From Alphaproteobacteria bacterium (GTDB lineage: Bacteria; Pseudomonadota; Alphaproteobacteria; RF32; CAG-239), in assembly GCA_017445475.1 (NCBI GenBank), contig JAFSUB010000012.1:1-55997 (forward strand): DNA of 55,997 nucleotides, given 5' to 3'. The notes beneath the pieces are model-generated. The model made no database searches and was not told where the DNA came from. It saw only the letters and a program-made list of their open reading frames with translations. The position numbers and the translations under genes were made by a program. Shown one piece after another: positions 38,280 through 45,741 of this stretch. Position 1 is the first letter of the stretch; every line of letters begins with the position of its first letter.

Positions 38280-38542
38280 TGGGCAGGAGGAGATCCTAGG
38301 CACAAGGCCTAGGATGACAAGAAAAAAAGACGCAAAGCGCCGTGCGAAAGATGAGAATAACATCACCCTCTCCCAGCCTCCCCCTTGAGGGCGCGAGCAT
38401 ATAAAATGCCTTGAACGGCATTTTATAGCGCAAGCGGCGAAGTTTTGTTTTCGAGCAAGGAAAGCGGCAGCAACCGCAGCGAGATTACAAAACGAGTGCC
38501 CGAAGAAAGCTTTAGCTTTCAAGGAGGGACGGAGGGGGTGTC
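38280..38542. repeat. Cluster of inverted repeats, MITE-like
   Basis: No gene is likely in this part of the 410-bp gap. It holds a palindromic unit ATCCTAGG...CCTAGGAT (38293-38300 with 38308-38315), a type of short dispersed repeat common in bacterial intergenic DNA. It also holds a larger element whose ends look like imperfect terminal inverted repeats: about 38364-38388 on the left and 38519-38542 on the right. Inside are perfect stems ATAAAATGCC/GGCATTTTAT (38401-38410 with 38417-38426) and GAAAGCT/AGCTTTC (38505-38511 with 38514-38520). No transposase is present. It may be a non-autonomous element or a REP-like patch. Confidence 0.55.
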
Positions 38543-38607
38543 TGCAAAAAACAAAACGGCGAACATCGCCGCCGTTTCGTTCATGAAAAACACTTTATAG
38601 AGCAGAA

Positions 38608-39228
38608 TTAGAAGTTATATCTGATACCTGCATAAATTTCGTGTCTTGCCGTGTTGAGTTTCGCATTGAGTAAATCACCTTTAGCAACATAGGCAGCACC
38701 CGTGTCAACATAGCGATAACCGAAATCAACATCCATGCTGTCTGTTGCAGCATACGAAACACCGGCGCCAACCTGCCATGCAAAGTTAGAGGTGTTCACT
38801 TTTTCAACGGCTTGGCCGCCGAGATTTCCACGGAGATCTAATTTTGCAATACCCGCACCAACGCCGACATAAGGTGTGAAGCGTGAGCAAAGGTTGAAAT
38901 CATAATAGGCATTAACCATTAAAGAACGTGTCTTTAAGTTAATTTTAGCTTCGAGTTCCTCGCCTCTATATTTCTTTTTAGCTGTTTTGCCATCATTGTA
39001 TTCCGTTTCAAGTCTGAAAGCACCGTGTTTTGCACCCAAAGCAATGTGTCCGCCCCAAGTGTTATCATTGCCCTTAATTTTCATTACATCCGAGCTTCGA
39101 CTTACAACCGCGTTGTTTCTTGTAAAGTCATACGAAATTCTTGCTGCAACGTAAGGCGTAACTTCCAAAGCCTGCGCATTTGCAGCAAATAAAGCGGCAA
39201 CACCTGCCAATAATAAAGTTTTGTTCAT
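38608..39228 (-). CDS. Opacity-type outer membrane beta-barrel protein
   Basis: A 206-residue outer membrane protein with an N-terminal signal peptide (MNKTLLLAGVAALFAANAQA). The mature part has alternating strands of an eight-stranded barrel: FRLETEYNDG, SLMVNAYYDF, FTPYVGVGAGIAKLDL, FAWQVGAGVSYAATD, VDFGYRYVDTG and a final HEIYAGIRYNF ending in phenylalanine, the BAM recognition residue. Such OmpA-like/Opa barrels are surface proteins with roles in adhesion or envelope stability; the role here is unknown. A promoter with TTGACT-17-TAGTAT lies upstream. Confidence 0.88.
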   Translation of the reverse strand: MNKTLLLAGVAALFAANAQALEVTPYVAARISYDFTRNNAVVSRSSDVMKIKGNDNTWGGHIALGAKHGAFRLETEYNDGKTAKKKYRGEELEAKINLKTRSLMVNAYYDFNLCSRFTPYVGVGAGIAKLDLRGNLGGQAVEKVNTSNFAWQVGAGVSYAATDSMDVDFGYRYVDTGAAYVAKGDLLNAKLNTARHEIYAGIRYNF

Positions 39229-39286
39229 GTCATAGTCCTTTATAAAGAATTAAACTTATGATGTATTTTTTAAAACATCAGTGTTC

Positions 39287-39315
39287 ATACTATCTACGCT
39301 TATATAAGAAGTCAA
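39287..39315 (-). promoter_or_regulatory. Promoter of the outer membrane barrel gene
   Basis: On the minus strand TTGACT (39310-39315) and TAGTAT (39287-39292) are exactly 17 bp apart, each one mismatch from consensus. The start would be near 39280, leaving about 50 nt of leader. Confidence 0.7.
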
Positions 39316-39322
39316 TAAAATG

Positions 39323-39351
39323 TTGGTAAACTTTTGTTACAAAGATGTAAT
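39323..39351 (+). promoter_or_regulatory. Promoter of adhE
   Basis: TTGGTA (39323-39328) and TGTAAT (39346-39351) are 17 bp apart. The -10 has one mismatch from consensus, the -35 has two. Transcription would begin near 39358, giving a leader of about 80 nt. Confidence 0.5.
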
Positions 39352-39353
39352 AA
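39334..39353. promoter_or_regulatory. Rex-like operator over the adhE promoter
   Basis: TTGTTACA and TGTAATAA form an 8-4-8 inverted repeat with one mismatch, placed across the spacer and -10 of the adhE promoter. The sequence resembles the TTGTGAA/TTGTTAA half-sites bound by the NADH sensor Rex, which represses adhE in many bacteria. Whether this organism has Rex is not known from the window. Confidence 0.35.
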
Positions 39354-39390
39354 AAAGCGTGCTTGAAAAAGTGAAAAAAGCTCTTGAAAA

Positions 39391-39419
39391 AAGGCATATT
39401 AAACGCTTAAATATGCCTT
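39391..39419 (+). promoter_or_regulatory. Hairpin in the adhE leader
   Basis: AAGGCATATT (39391-39400) and AATATGCCTT (39410-39419) pair perfectly over a 9-nt loop. The stem ends just before the ribosome site (39423-39428), so it could affect translation or mRNA stability. Confidence 0.5.
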
Positions 39420-39436
39420 GTAAAGGGGAAATGAAG

Positions 39437-42037
39437 ATGAAAGATAAAACGGTTTCAACGCTTGAAGATTTAGACGCTTTGCTTGACAAGGTGCATGAAG
39501 CGCAAAACAGGTATGCCGCTTTTGATGAAGAAAAAGTTGACGCCATTTTTAAGGCGGCGGCGATGGCGGCAAACCGAAAACGCATTGAGCTTGCAAAACT
39601 TGCCGTCGAGGAAACGGGCATGGGGTTGATGGAAGATAAGGTTATCAAAAACCATTTTGCAAGCGAATATATATATAATAAGCACAAGGGGGTGAAAACC
39701 TGCGGGGTTATCAGCGAAGATAAGGTTGCCGGAACAAAAATCGTGGCGGCGCCTTTAGGCGTTATTGCAGGCATTGTGCCGACCACAAACCCAACATCGA
39801 CGGCCATTTTTAAGGCGCTTTTGGCGCTTAAAACCCGAAACGGCATTGTCTTTTCGCCGCATCCCAAAGCCAAAAAAAGCACGATTGCCGCGGCAAAAGT
39901 TGTTTTGGAGGCCGCCGTTGAAGCCGGCGCACCGGAAAATATTATTGCGTGGATTGATGAGCCGACAGTTGAGCTTTCGGGGGCTTTAATGAGGCACGAA
40001 AAAATTCAGTGTATTTTGGCAACGGGCGGGCTTTCTATGGTTAAGGCTGCGTATTCTTCGGGAACGCCGGCAATCGGCGTTGGGGCGGGCAACACGCCGG
40101 CCATTATTGACGAAACGGCAGATGTTCAAACGGCGGTTTCTTCAATTTTGATTTCCAAAACCTTTGACAACGGTATGATTTGTTCTTCAGAGCAATCGGT
40201 TGTTGTTGTTGACAGCGTTTATGAACGGGTTAAAAACGAATTTGTGCGCCGCGGTGCGCATCTTTTGAACGCAAAAGAAGCAGAAAAGCTTGCAAAAATT
40301 ATTTTAACGCCGAAAGGTGTTAATGCCGCCATTGTCGGGCAAACGGCGCAAAAGATTGCACATCTTGCCGGATTTGACGTGCCCGAAGATACAAAAATTT
40401 TGCTTTGTGAGCAAACCTCGTATTTGCCCGAAAATCCGTATGCGCACGAAAAGCTTTCACCGATTTTGACGATGTATCGCGCCAAGGATTTTGAGGCGGC
40501 AACCGATGTGGCACTTGCTCTTATCAAGCTTGGCGGTTTGGGACACACGTGTGTTTTATATACCGACGAACGCACTGAAAACCGCATTGATTATTATGCG
40601 CTTAAAATGCCGACGGGGCGCATTTTAATCAACACGCCCTCGTCGCAAGGAGCGATTGGCGATTTGTATAATTTTCGCTTGGAGCCGTCGCTGACCTTGG
40701 GTTGCGGTTCGTGGGGCGGCAATTCGGTGAGCGAAAATGTGGGGGTTAAACACCTGTTAAATTATAAAACAATTGCACAAAGGAGAGAAAATATGCTGTG
40801 GTTTAGAGTTCCGCCGAAAATATACTTCAAAAGAGGGGCAACGGATTTGGCGCTTCGCGAATTTGAAGGCAAAAAACGCGCGTTTATCATCACCGACAGG
40901 TTTTTGTTTGACAGCGGCGCGGTGGAAGGTGTTACCGATGTGTTGAAAAAAATCGGCGTTGAATATCAGATTTTCTTTGATGTGAAGCCTGATCCGACAC
41001 TTGAAAACGTTCGTGAGGCCTTGCAGCTTGCAAACATCTATCAGCCGGATTTGATTGTGGCATTAGGCGGCGGTTCGCCGATGGACGTCGCAAAAGCCGT
41101 TTGGCTTTTATATGAACAGCCGGAAGTTAAGTTTGAAGATGTTTCAATGCGTTTTATGGACATCAGAAAGCGTATTTGTGCGCTGCCGGAACTGGGGAAA
41201 AAAGCCCATTTGGTTTGCATTCCGACAACATCGGGCACAGGCGCGGAAGTTACGCCTTTTGCGGTGATTACAGATGAAAAAACGGGGGTGAAATATCCGC
41301 TTGCAGATTATGCCTTAACGCCGTCAATGGCAATTATTGATGCGAATTTTGCCGACAATATGCCAAAGTCTTTGACGGCGGCGGGCGGTATGGACGCGCT
41401 TGTTCACGCTTTGGAGGCGTATGTTTCGGTGATGGCCACAAACTATACAAACTCGCTTGCGCTTGAGGCCATTAAGCAGATTTTCCGCTATTTGCCGCGC
41501 GCTTATCAAAACGGGGCGGCAGATCCGGTGGCGCGTGAAAAAATGCACAATGCCGCAACAATTGCCGGTATGGCCTTTTCCAACGCATTTTTGGGGCTGT
41601 GCCATTCTATGGCGCATAAATTGGGCGCGATGTATGGTATTTCGCACGGCGTGGCCAATGCGCTTTTGATTTGCCAGATTATTGCCTTTAATGCGACCGA
41701 TAAGCCGAAAAAACAGGCGATTTTTCCGCAATATAAAGCACCTGAAGCCCAAAAGCGCTATGCACAGATTGCACACGTTTTGTATCTTGCAGATGAAAAA
41801 ACAAGCGAAGATGTGCGCACCCGTTTGTTGCTTGACGCTGTTGCAAAACTTAAAGAAGAGGTGGGTATTCCAAAGTCTATCAGAGAATATGGCATAGATG
41901 AAAAAACGTTTATGACAAATTTAGAAGAGCTCTCAATGCTGGCCTTTGATGATCAGTGCACGGGCGCAAATCCGGTTTATCCGCTTGTTGAGGAAATCAG
42001 GCAGATTTACATCAACGCTTTTGAGGGTGTATATTAG
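39437..42037 (+). CDS. adhE: Bifunctional acetaldehyde-CoA/alcohol dehydrogenase AdhE
   Basis: An 866-residue two-enzyme protein that turns acetyl-CoA into acetaldehyde and then ethanol, recycling NADH during fermentation. The N-terminal aldehyde dehydrogenase half has the catalytic cysteine C249 ([14 protein letters not shown]). The C-terminal half is an iron-dependent alcohol dehydrogenase with [51 protein letters not shown]-type and [20 protein letters not shown] (metal histidines). The length fits the family. The start at 39437 is chosen for spacing to aaagggga; ATG 39431 is 2 nt too close. A Rex-like site and a leader hairpin lie upstream. It points to anaerobic, fermentative life. Confidence 0.97.
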   Translation: MKDKTVSTLEDLDALLDKVHEAQNRYAAFDEEKVDAIFKAAAMAANRKRIELAKLAVEETGMGLMEDKVIKNHFASEYIYNKHKGVKTCGVISEDKVAGTKIVAAPLGVIAGIVPTTNPTSTAIFKALLALKTRNGIVFSPHPKAKKSTIAAAKVVLEAAVEAGAPENIIAWIDEPTVELSGALMRHEKIQCILATGGLSMVKAAYSSGTPAIGVGAGNTPAIIDETADVQTAVSSILISKTFDNGMICSSEQSVVVVDSVYERVKNEFVRRGAHLLNAKEAEKLAKIILTPKGVNAAIVGQTAQKIAHLAGFDVPEDTKILLCEQTSYLPENPYAHEKLSPILTMYRAKDFEAATDVALALIKLGGLGHTCVLYTDERTENRIDYYALKMPTGRILINTPSSQGAIGDLYNFRLEPSLTLGCGSWGGNSVSENVGVKHLLNYKTIAQRRENMLWFRVPPKIYFKRGATDLALREFEGKKRAFIITDRFLFDSGAVEGVTDVLKKIGVEYQIFFDVKPDPTLENVREALQLANIYQPDLIVALGGGSPMDVAKAVWLLYEQPEVKFEDVSMRFMDIRKRICALPELGKKAHLVCIPTTSGTGAEVTPFAVITDEKTGVKYPLADYALTPSMAIIDANFADNMPKSLTAAGGMDALVHALEAYVSVMATNYTNSLALEAIKQIFRYLPRAYQNGAADPVAREKMHNAATIAGMAFSNAFLGLCHSMAHKLGAMYGISHGVANALLICQIIAFNATDKPKKQAIFPQYKAPEAQKRYAQIAHVLYLADEKTSEDVRTRLLLDAVAKLKEEVGIPKSIREYGIDEKTFMTNLEELSMLAFDDQCTGANPVYPLVEEIRQIYINAFEGVY

Positions 42038-42049
42038 CACACAAATGTT

Positions 42050-42307
42050 TTACTTTTCATCTTTAAAAGGCACAAATTCAATTTTAAGACAAAGGTCATA
42101 AAGCGAGAGCAGATATTGAATTTGCTGTAATATGCCGAGCCTAAAGTGTGTTAGCTTCTTTGTGCAAAATGTTTTTTCGGACAGGCCGCATTTTAAGAAG
42201 AACTCTTTCGGCTCAAGCCCGCTTTGCTTTTGAAGTGCCCAAATCTTTGTCTGAAGTTCTTGATAAAGGCTTTTTAAAAGTCTTCTTCTTTCTGTTTTGT
42301 TTATCAT
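42050..42307 (-). CDS. Small basic hypothetical protein behind a structured leader
   Basis: An 85-residue basic protein (MINKTERRRLLKSLYQELQTK) that appears mostly helical. A stretch near residues 30-52 (GLEPKEFFLKCGLSEKTFCT) has the spacing of a helix-turn-helix, but I cannot confirm it. No signal peptide or membrane segment is seen. The ribosome site aaggagt lies about 10 nt before ATG. It starts 30 bp beyond the end of the structured RNA at 42337-42491 on the same strand, so it may be the gene controlled by that RNA through termination. It is convergent with adhE, 12 bp apart. Confidence 0.55.
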   Translation of the reverse strand: MINKTERRRLLKSLYQELQTKIWALQKQSGLEPKEFFLKCGLSEKTFCTKKLTHFRLGILQQIQYLLSLYDLCLKIEFVPFKDEK

Positions 42308-42336
42308 TTTTTTAAACTCCTTTTTTGGTTTTGAAC

Positions 42337-42491
42337 GAAAAAACCGTTTTGAAAAAAAATCTCAAAACGGGGAGCCACAAAACTGTCGTAATACAGATGG
42401 ACTAATTCGCGCAATGCCTTATATCGTCCGCTCCCCAAAAAGGAGCTAATATTACGAAAGTGTCTTGTGAACACCATAGCCAACCGGCTAC
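42337..42491 (-). ncRNA. Candidate attenuator or small RNA upstream of the 85-aa gene
   Basis: A minus-strand transcript of about 155 nt is predicted from its own promoter (42498-42526) to an intrinsic terminator (stem CCGTTTTGA at 42362-42370 with TCAAAACGG at 42344-42352, then TTTTTT). In transcript order the arms are: TCGTAATA (42450-42457), GCTCC (42442-42446), GGGGAGC (42430-42436), GGAC and GTCC (about 42425-42428 and 42400-42403), TATTACGA (42386-42393) and GCTCCCC (42369-42375). The first and sixth pair perfectly to close a multibranch structure. GGGGAGC can pair with either GCTCC or GCTCCCC, and the second choice abuts and slightly overlaps the terminator arm. That is the layout of a riboswitch or attenuator. 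I recognise no known class. Confidence 0.5.
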
Positions 42492-42497
42492 AAATCC

Positions 42498-42526
42498 ATT
42501 ATGCAAAGATTTGCCCTAAATGTAAA
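42498..42526 (-). promoter_or_regulatory. Promoter for the structured RNA
   Basis: On the minus strand TTTACA (42521-42526) and CATAAT (42498-42503) are exactly 17 bp apart, each one mismatch from consensus. The -35 begins just after the tsf terminator. Confidence 0.6.
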
Positions 42527-42527
42527 G

Positions 42528-42556
42528 AAAAAAACACCCTTTCGGGTGTTTTTTTT
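42528..42556. terminator. tsf terminator
   Basis: A perfect stem from AAAAAAACACCC (42528-42539) with GGGTGTTTTTTT (42544-42555), loop of 4 nt, with runs of A and T on both sides. It is 25 bp after the tsf stop. Confidence 0.92.
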
Positions 42557-42580
42557 GAGTTTGTTTTTGAAAAAGTAAAC

Positions 42581-43507
42581 TTACTTCTTGAGCTGAGCTG
42601 CAACTTCGGCTGCAAAATCTTCTTCTTTTTTCTGCAAACCTTCACCGAGCTTAAAGCGAACGTAAGATGAAAGCTTAATGTCGCATCCAAGCTCTTTTGC
42701 GGCATCGGCCAAAACATCTTTGACCTTTTTGTCGGGGTCCATAATGTATGCCTGCTCTTCTAACACAACTTCTTCGTAATATTTTCTGATGCGGCCCTCA
42801 ACCATTTTTTCAATGATGTTTTCGGGCTTGCCCGAAGCTCTGGCCTGCTCGGCATATATGTCGCGTTCGTGCTTGAGCGCAGCTTCATCAACGCTTGCAA
42901 TGTTCAAAAACAAAGGCGAAGATGCGGCAATGTGCATGGCAATATGCTTGCCGAGCTCGTTTAATTTTTCTTTGTCGGCATTCGATTCGAACGCAACCAA
43001 AACACCGATTTTGCCCAAGTTCGGCTTTAAGGCGCTGTGAACATAGGTTGCGACCACACCGTTTTGAACTTCTAAAACGGCGGCACGGCGCAAATTCATG
43101 TTTTCACCGATTTTCGCAATCATGTCCGTTAAGCGCTCACCAAATGTTTTGCCGCATTTCGGGCAACCGAAGTTTTTCATCTTCTCAATGTCGCCGTCTG
43201 AAAGCAAAGCAACGGTTGCGGCGTCTTGAACATATTCTTGGAAAATGTCGTTTTTCGCAACAAAATCCGTTTCGGAGTTGACTTCAACAACAGAAGCTTT
43301 GTTGTCTTTGACGCAAACCGAAACCAAACCTTCGGCGGCAATGCGGCTTGCTTTTTTTGCGGCTGTGGCGAGCCCTTTCTTTCTGAGCCAATCAACGGCC
43401 TTTTCCATATCGCCGTCTGCTTCAACCAATGCCTTTTTGCAATCAAGCATGCCGGCGCCGGTTGTTTCTCTTAATTCTTTGACCTTAGCGGCTGTAATTT
43501 CTGCCAT
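42581..43507 (-). CDS. tsf: Elongation factor Ts
   Basis: A 308-residue nucleotide exchange factor for EF-Tu. The N-terminal UBA-like domain (KVKELRETTGAGMLDCKKAL) includes the TDFV motif that enters EF-Tu (EVNSETDFVAKND), and the core has IGENMNLRRAAVLEV. An odd point is a CPKC pair (C115 and C118) between the two core halves, where most sequences have a plain glycine-rich loop; a single pair does not make a zinc site by itself. It follows rpsB by 79 nt, as usual, and ends at a strong terminator. Confidence 0.96.
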   Translation of the reverse strand: MAEITAAKVKELRETTGAGMLDCKKALVEADGDMEKAVDWLRKKGLATAAKKASRIAAEGLVSVCVKDNKASVVEVNSETDFVAKNDIFQEYVQDAATVALLSDGDIEKMKNFGCPKCGKTFGERLTDMIAKIGENMNLRRAAVLEVQNGVVATYVHSALKPNLGKIGVLVAFESNADKEKLNELGKHIAMHIAASSPLFLNIASVDEAALKHERDIYAEQARASGKPENIIEKMVEGRIRKYYEEVVLEEQAYIMDPDKKVKDVLADAAKELGCDIKLSSYVRFKLGEGLQKKEEDFAAEVAAQLKK

Positions 43508-43586
43508 TTTCTTTTTCCTTTTTTTGATGTAAAATTTGAACCAAAGGCGGCAGAGCGCGCCGCCTTGTTTTTTTTGCTAAACAGAG

Positions 43587-44402
43587 TTATTCGGCTTCGG
43601 CTTCTTCAGCTTTTGCTTTTCTGGGCGCTCTTTTCTTGGGCGCTTTTACCTCGGCTTCTTTTTGTTCTTCTTGTTCAAGGGCAGGTTCAACCTTGACACC
43701 TTGAGCAGCAATTTCGGACGCCATACCGTCAACGATGGCGGCGCTCATCAGCTCGCAATAAAGCGTGATGGCGCGAACGGCGTCATCGTTTGCCGGAACG
43801 GGATAGTCAACCTCTGTCGGATCGGCGTTTGTGTCAACAATGCCGACAACGGGAATGCCAAGCTTTTTGGCTTCCTTAATGGCAAGAGATTCTTTGGGTG
43901 TGTCAATCACGAAAAGCATATCAGGCTGACCGCCCATGTTCATAATGCCGTTCAACGAAAGGGCAAGCTTTTCCTGCTCTTTCTTTAAATTCAAAATTTC
44001 CTTTTTGGTGTAACCCTCTGTTTCGTTTTTCTCAAACATCTCGTTTAATTTGACAAGACGCATAATGGACTTGTGAACCGTTTTCCAGTTTGTGAGCATA
44101 CCGCCGAGCCAGCGATAATTCACATAATATTGGCCGCAACGGAGAGCATTTTCTTTGATGATGTCTTGAGCCTGCTTTTTTGTTGCGACAAACAAAATTT
44201 TGCCGCCTTGAGATGCAACCTCACGCGCCGCATTAAGCGCCGTGTAAAGCAGAGGATATGTTTTTTGCAGGTCAATAATGTGAATGTTGTCTTTCTTACC
44301 ATAAATGTAAGGAGCCATTTTCGGATTCCAGCGACGTGCGTGGTGTCCGAAGTGTGCACCTGCTTCAACGAGCTGGCGCAATGTAAAAGTCGGAAGTGAC
44401 AT
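43587..44402 (-). CDS. rpsB: 30S ribosomal protein S2
   Basis: A 271-residue ribosomal protein. Family segments: TLRQLVEAGAHFGHHARRWN near the start, then NYRWLGGMLTNWKTVHKSI, and VVGIVDTNADPTEVDYPVP. The C-terminal tail is acidic and basic by turns (KAPKKRAPRKAKAEE). It leads the rpsB-tsf operon. The leader upstream (44403-44613) is about 210 nt long with GC-rich inverted segments and may hold the usual S2 feedback site. Confidence 0.97.
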   Translation of the reverse strand: MSLPTFTLRQLVEAGAHFGHHARRWNPKMAPYIYGKKDNIHIIDLQKTYPLLYTALNAAREVASQGGKILFVATKKQAQDIIKENALRCGQYYVNYRWLGGMLTNWKTVHKSIMRLVKLNEMFEKNETEGYTKKEILNLKKEQEKLALSLNGIMNMGGQPDMLFVIDTPKESLAIKEAKKLGIPVVGIVDTNADPTEVDYPVPANDDAVRAITLYCELMSAAIVDGMASEIAAQGVKVEPALEQEEQKEAEVKAPKKRAPRKAKAEEAEAE

Positions 44403-44613
44403 ATTTTAAATTCCTTTTCTTTTCCGGTTAAACCGCCGCAAGAATTCGGCCCTAATTTCTTAAGGCACCGGAGCAAACATTTGCCTTTTCATCAAAAGAC
44501 GATTCGCCTGTGTCTTGCGTGTGTGTTATGTTGTTTTCAAACCGGCACCATTGCCGATTTGCACTCATATCTAAACCGAAAAATTTTTAAAATCAAGCAT
44601 TATTTTTTTTGTG

Positions 44614-44650
44614 CCATAAAAAAAATTGCCGGTGTGTATCCGGCAATTTT
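44614..44650 (-). terminator. Terminator after the regulator gene
   Basis: AAAATTGCCGG (44622-44632) and CCGGCAATTTT (44640-44650) pair perfectly over 7 nt. On the minus strand the T-run (complement of 44618-44625) follows. It is 17 bp after the stop of the gene at 44667-45644. Confidence 0.9.
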
Positions 44651-44666
44651 AATAGGGGTGCAAAGC

Positions 44667-45644
44667 TTACAGGTTGATTGCGACCACTTTGTGTATTTTA
44701 GACAAGCGGTCGGGCGCAAGCTCAACCCTTTCATCGGGATTGTAGCGCAGGCCGTATAAACCGCCCGTTTCATCATCGCGGATGCTGAGCAACATTGCCT
44801 CATTTTCGGAAATGTAATATAGCACAATATCGCCGATGCTGGCCATTTCTTGCGGATCAACGAACAAAATCGCCCTGTTGGGAAGCAGATTGCCCAAACG
44901 GCGCGTGCACAGGTTGATGGCGTATGCTTCGCGCTTGTTTGCCAGCTGAAACGGGCAGACAATTTCTTTGGCGTCTTCATCTTCCATATCAATCAAGATG
45001 TTGCCGTTGTCAGTCGGCGAGCCGTATACCTTAATTGAGGGCATCTCGGCCGTGTATATGCCATACATTGAAACGTGTGAGCCTTTCGGTGTTGCCAAAG
45101 ATTTGTATTTGGCATCGGTCTTGTCCATAATGTCTTGCAAAAGACCGGACTGTTTGAGCTTTTGAATTTCGGCTTTCAGTTTTTCAGGCGTGTAGGCAAA
45201 CGCTTTCGAGATGTTGTTAAATTCCTTGTCGGAAACTTCACGCTGGCCCATTTCAATGCGGTGGTAAACGGACAATGTCATATCCGCACTTTCGGCAACT
45301 TCCATTAAGGTTAAGTCTTTGTTTGTTCTGATGTAACGAAGAGCGGCGCCCAAAATTTTCAAACCGGCGTCGGTGTTGATTTTTGTGCGTCTTTCCTGTT
45401 CGCGCCGCCAAGCCTGAACAACCTCTTGCGTTGAGTTAAGCTCGTTGACATATAAGTCTTGCAAAGCGCAATCGGTTAACTCTGCAACGGAAATAAGCTG
45501 TTCCTGATTAAGACGGCGATAGCCTTTCTCGATTTTTGAAACGGCAGACAAGCTCACACCCAAATGATCGGCAAGCGCTTGCATTGATATGCCCTTGCGT
45601 TTTCTTTGTAATCTGATTTGATTTGGGAAAATAATTTCTTCCAT
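44667..45644 (-). CDS. Transcription regulator, two XRE helix-turn-helix domains plus S24-like tail
   Basis: A 325-residue protein. The first HTH domain is at residues about 8-62 (SMQALADHLGVSLSAVSKIE), the second at about 92-150 (TLMEVAESADMTLSVYHRIE). The C-terminal 120 residues resemble the S24/LexA-type fold of phage-like repressors (FQLANKREAYAINLCTRRLG and IGDIVLYYISENEAMLLSI). A catalytic serine-lysine pair could not be assigned with confidence. It lies 97 bp after the VirB6-like operon in the same direction and ends at a terminator. It may repress that operon or be the last gene of it. Two HTH domains in one protein are uncommon. Confidence 0.8.
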   Translation of the reverse strand: MEEIIFPNQIRLQRKRKGISMQALADHLGVSLSAVSKIEKGYRRLNQEQLISVAELTDCALQDLYVNELNSTQEVVQAWRREQERRTKINTDAGLKILGAALRYIRTNKDLTLMEVAESADMTLSVYHRIEMGQREVSDKEFNNISKAFAYTPEKLKAEIQKLKQSGLLQDIMDKTDAKYKSLATPKGSHVSMYGIYTAEMPSIKVYGSPTDNGNILIDMEDEDAKEIVCPFQLANKREAYAINLCTRRLGNLLPNRAILFVDPQEMASIGDIVLYYISENEAMLLSIRDDETGGLYGLRYNPDERVELAPDRLSKIHKVVAINL

Positions 45645-45741
45645 TTTTTGCCTCTTGTTAAAGTTGATTTACTAAACGACATCATAACGTGTTTGTAAAA
45701 ATATGCAAGACAAAAATGAAAATGTGGACTAATTGTTTTTC

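Noticed and set aside
42467-42670. A + strand frame of 67 codons across the tsf terminator and the end of tsf.
   Set aside because: Runs through a terminator and antisense through tsf; no ribosome site or family.
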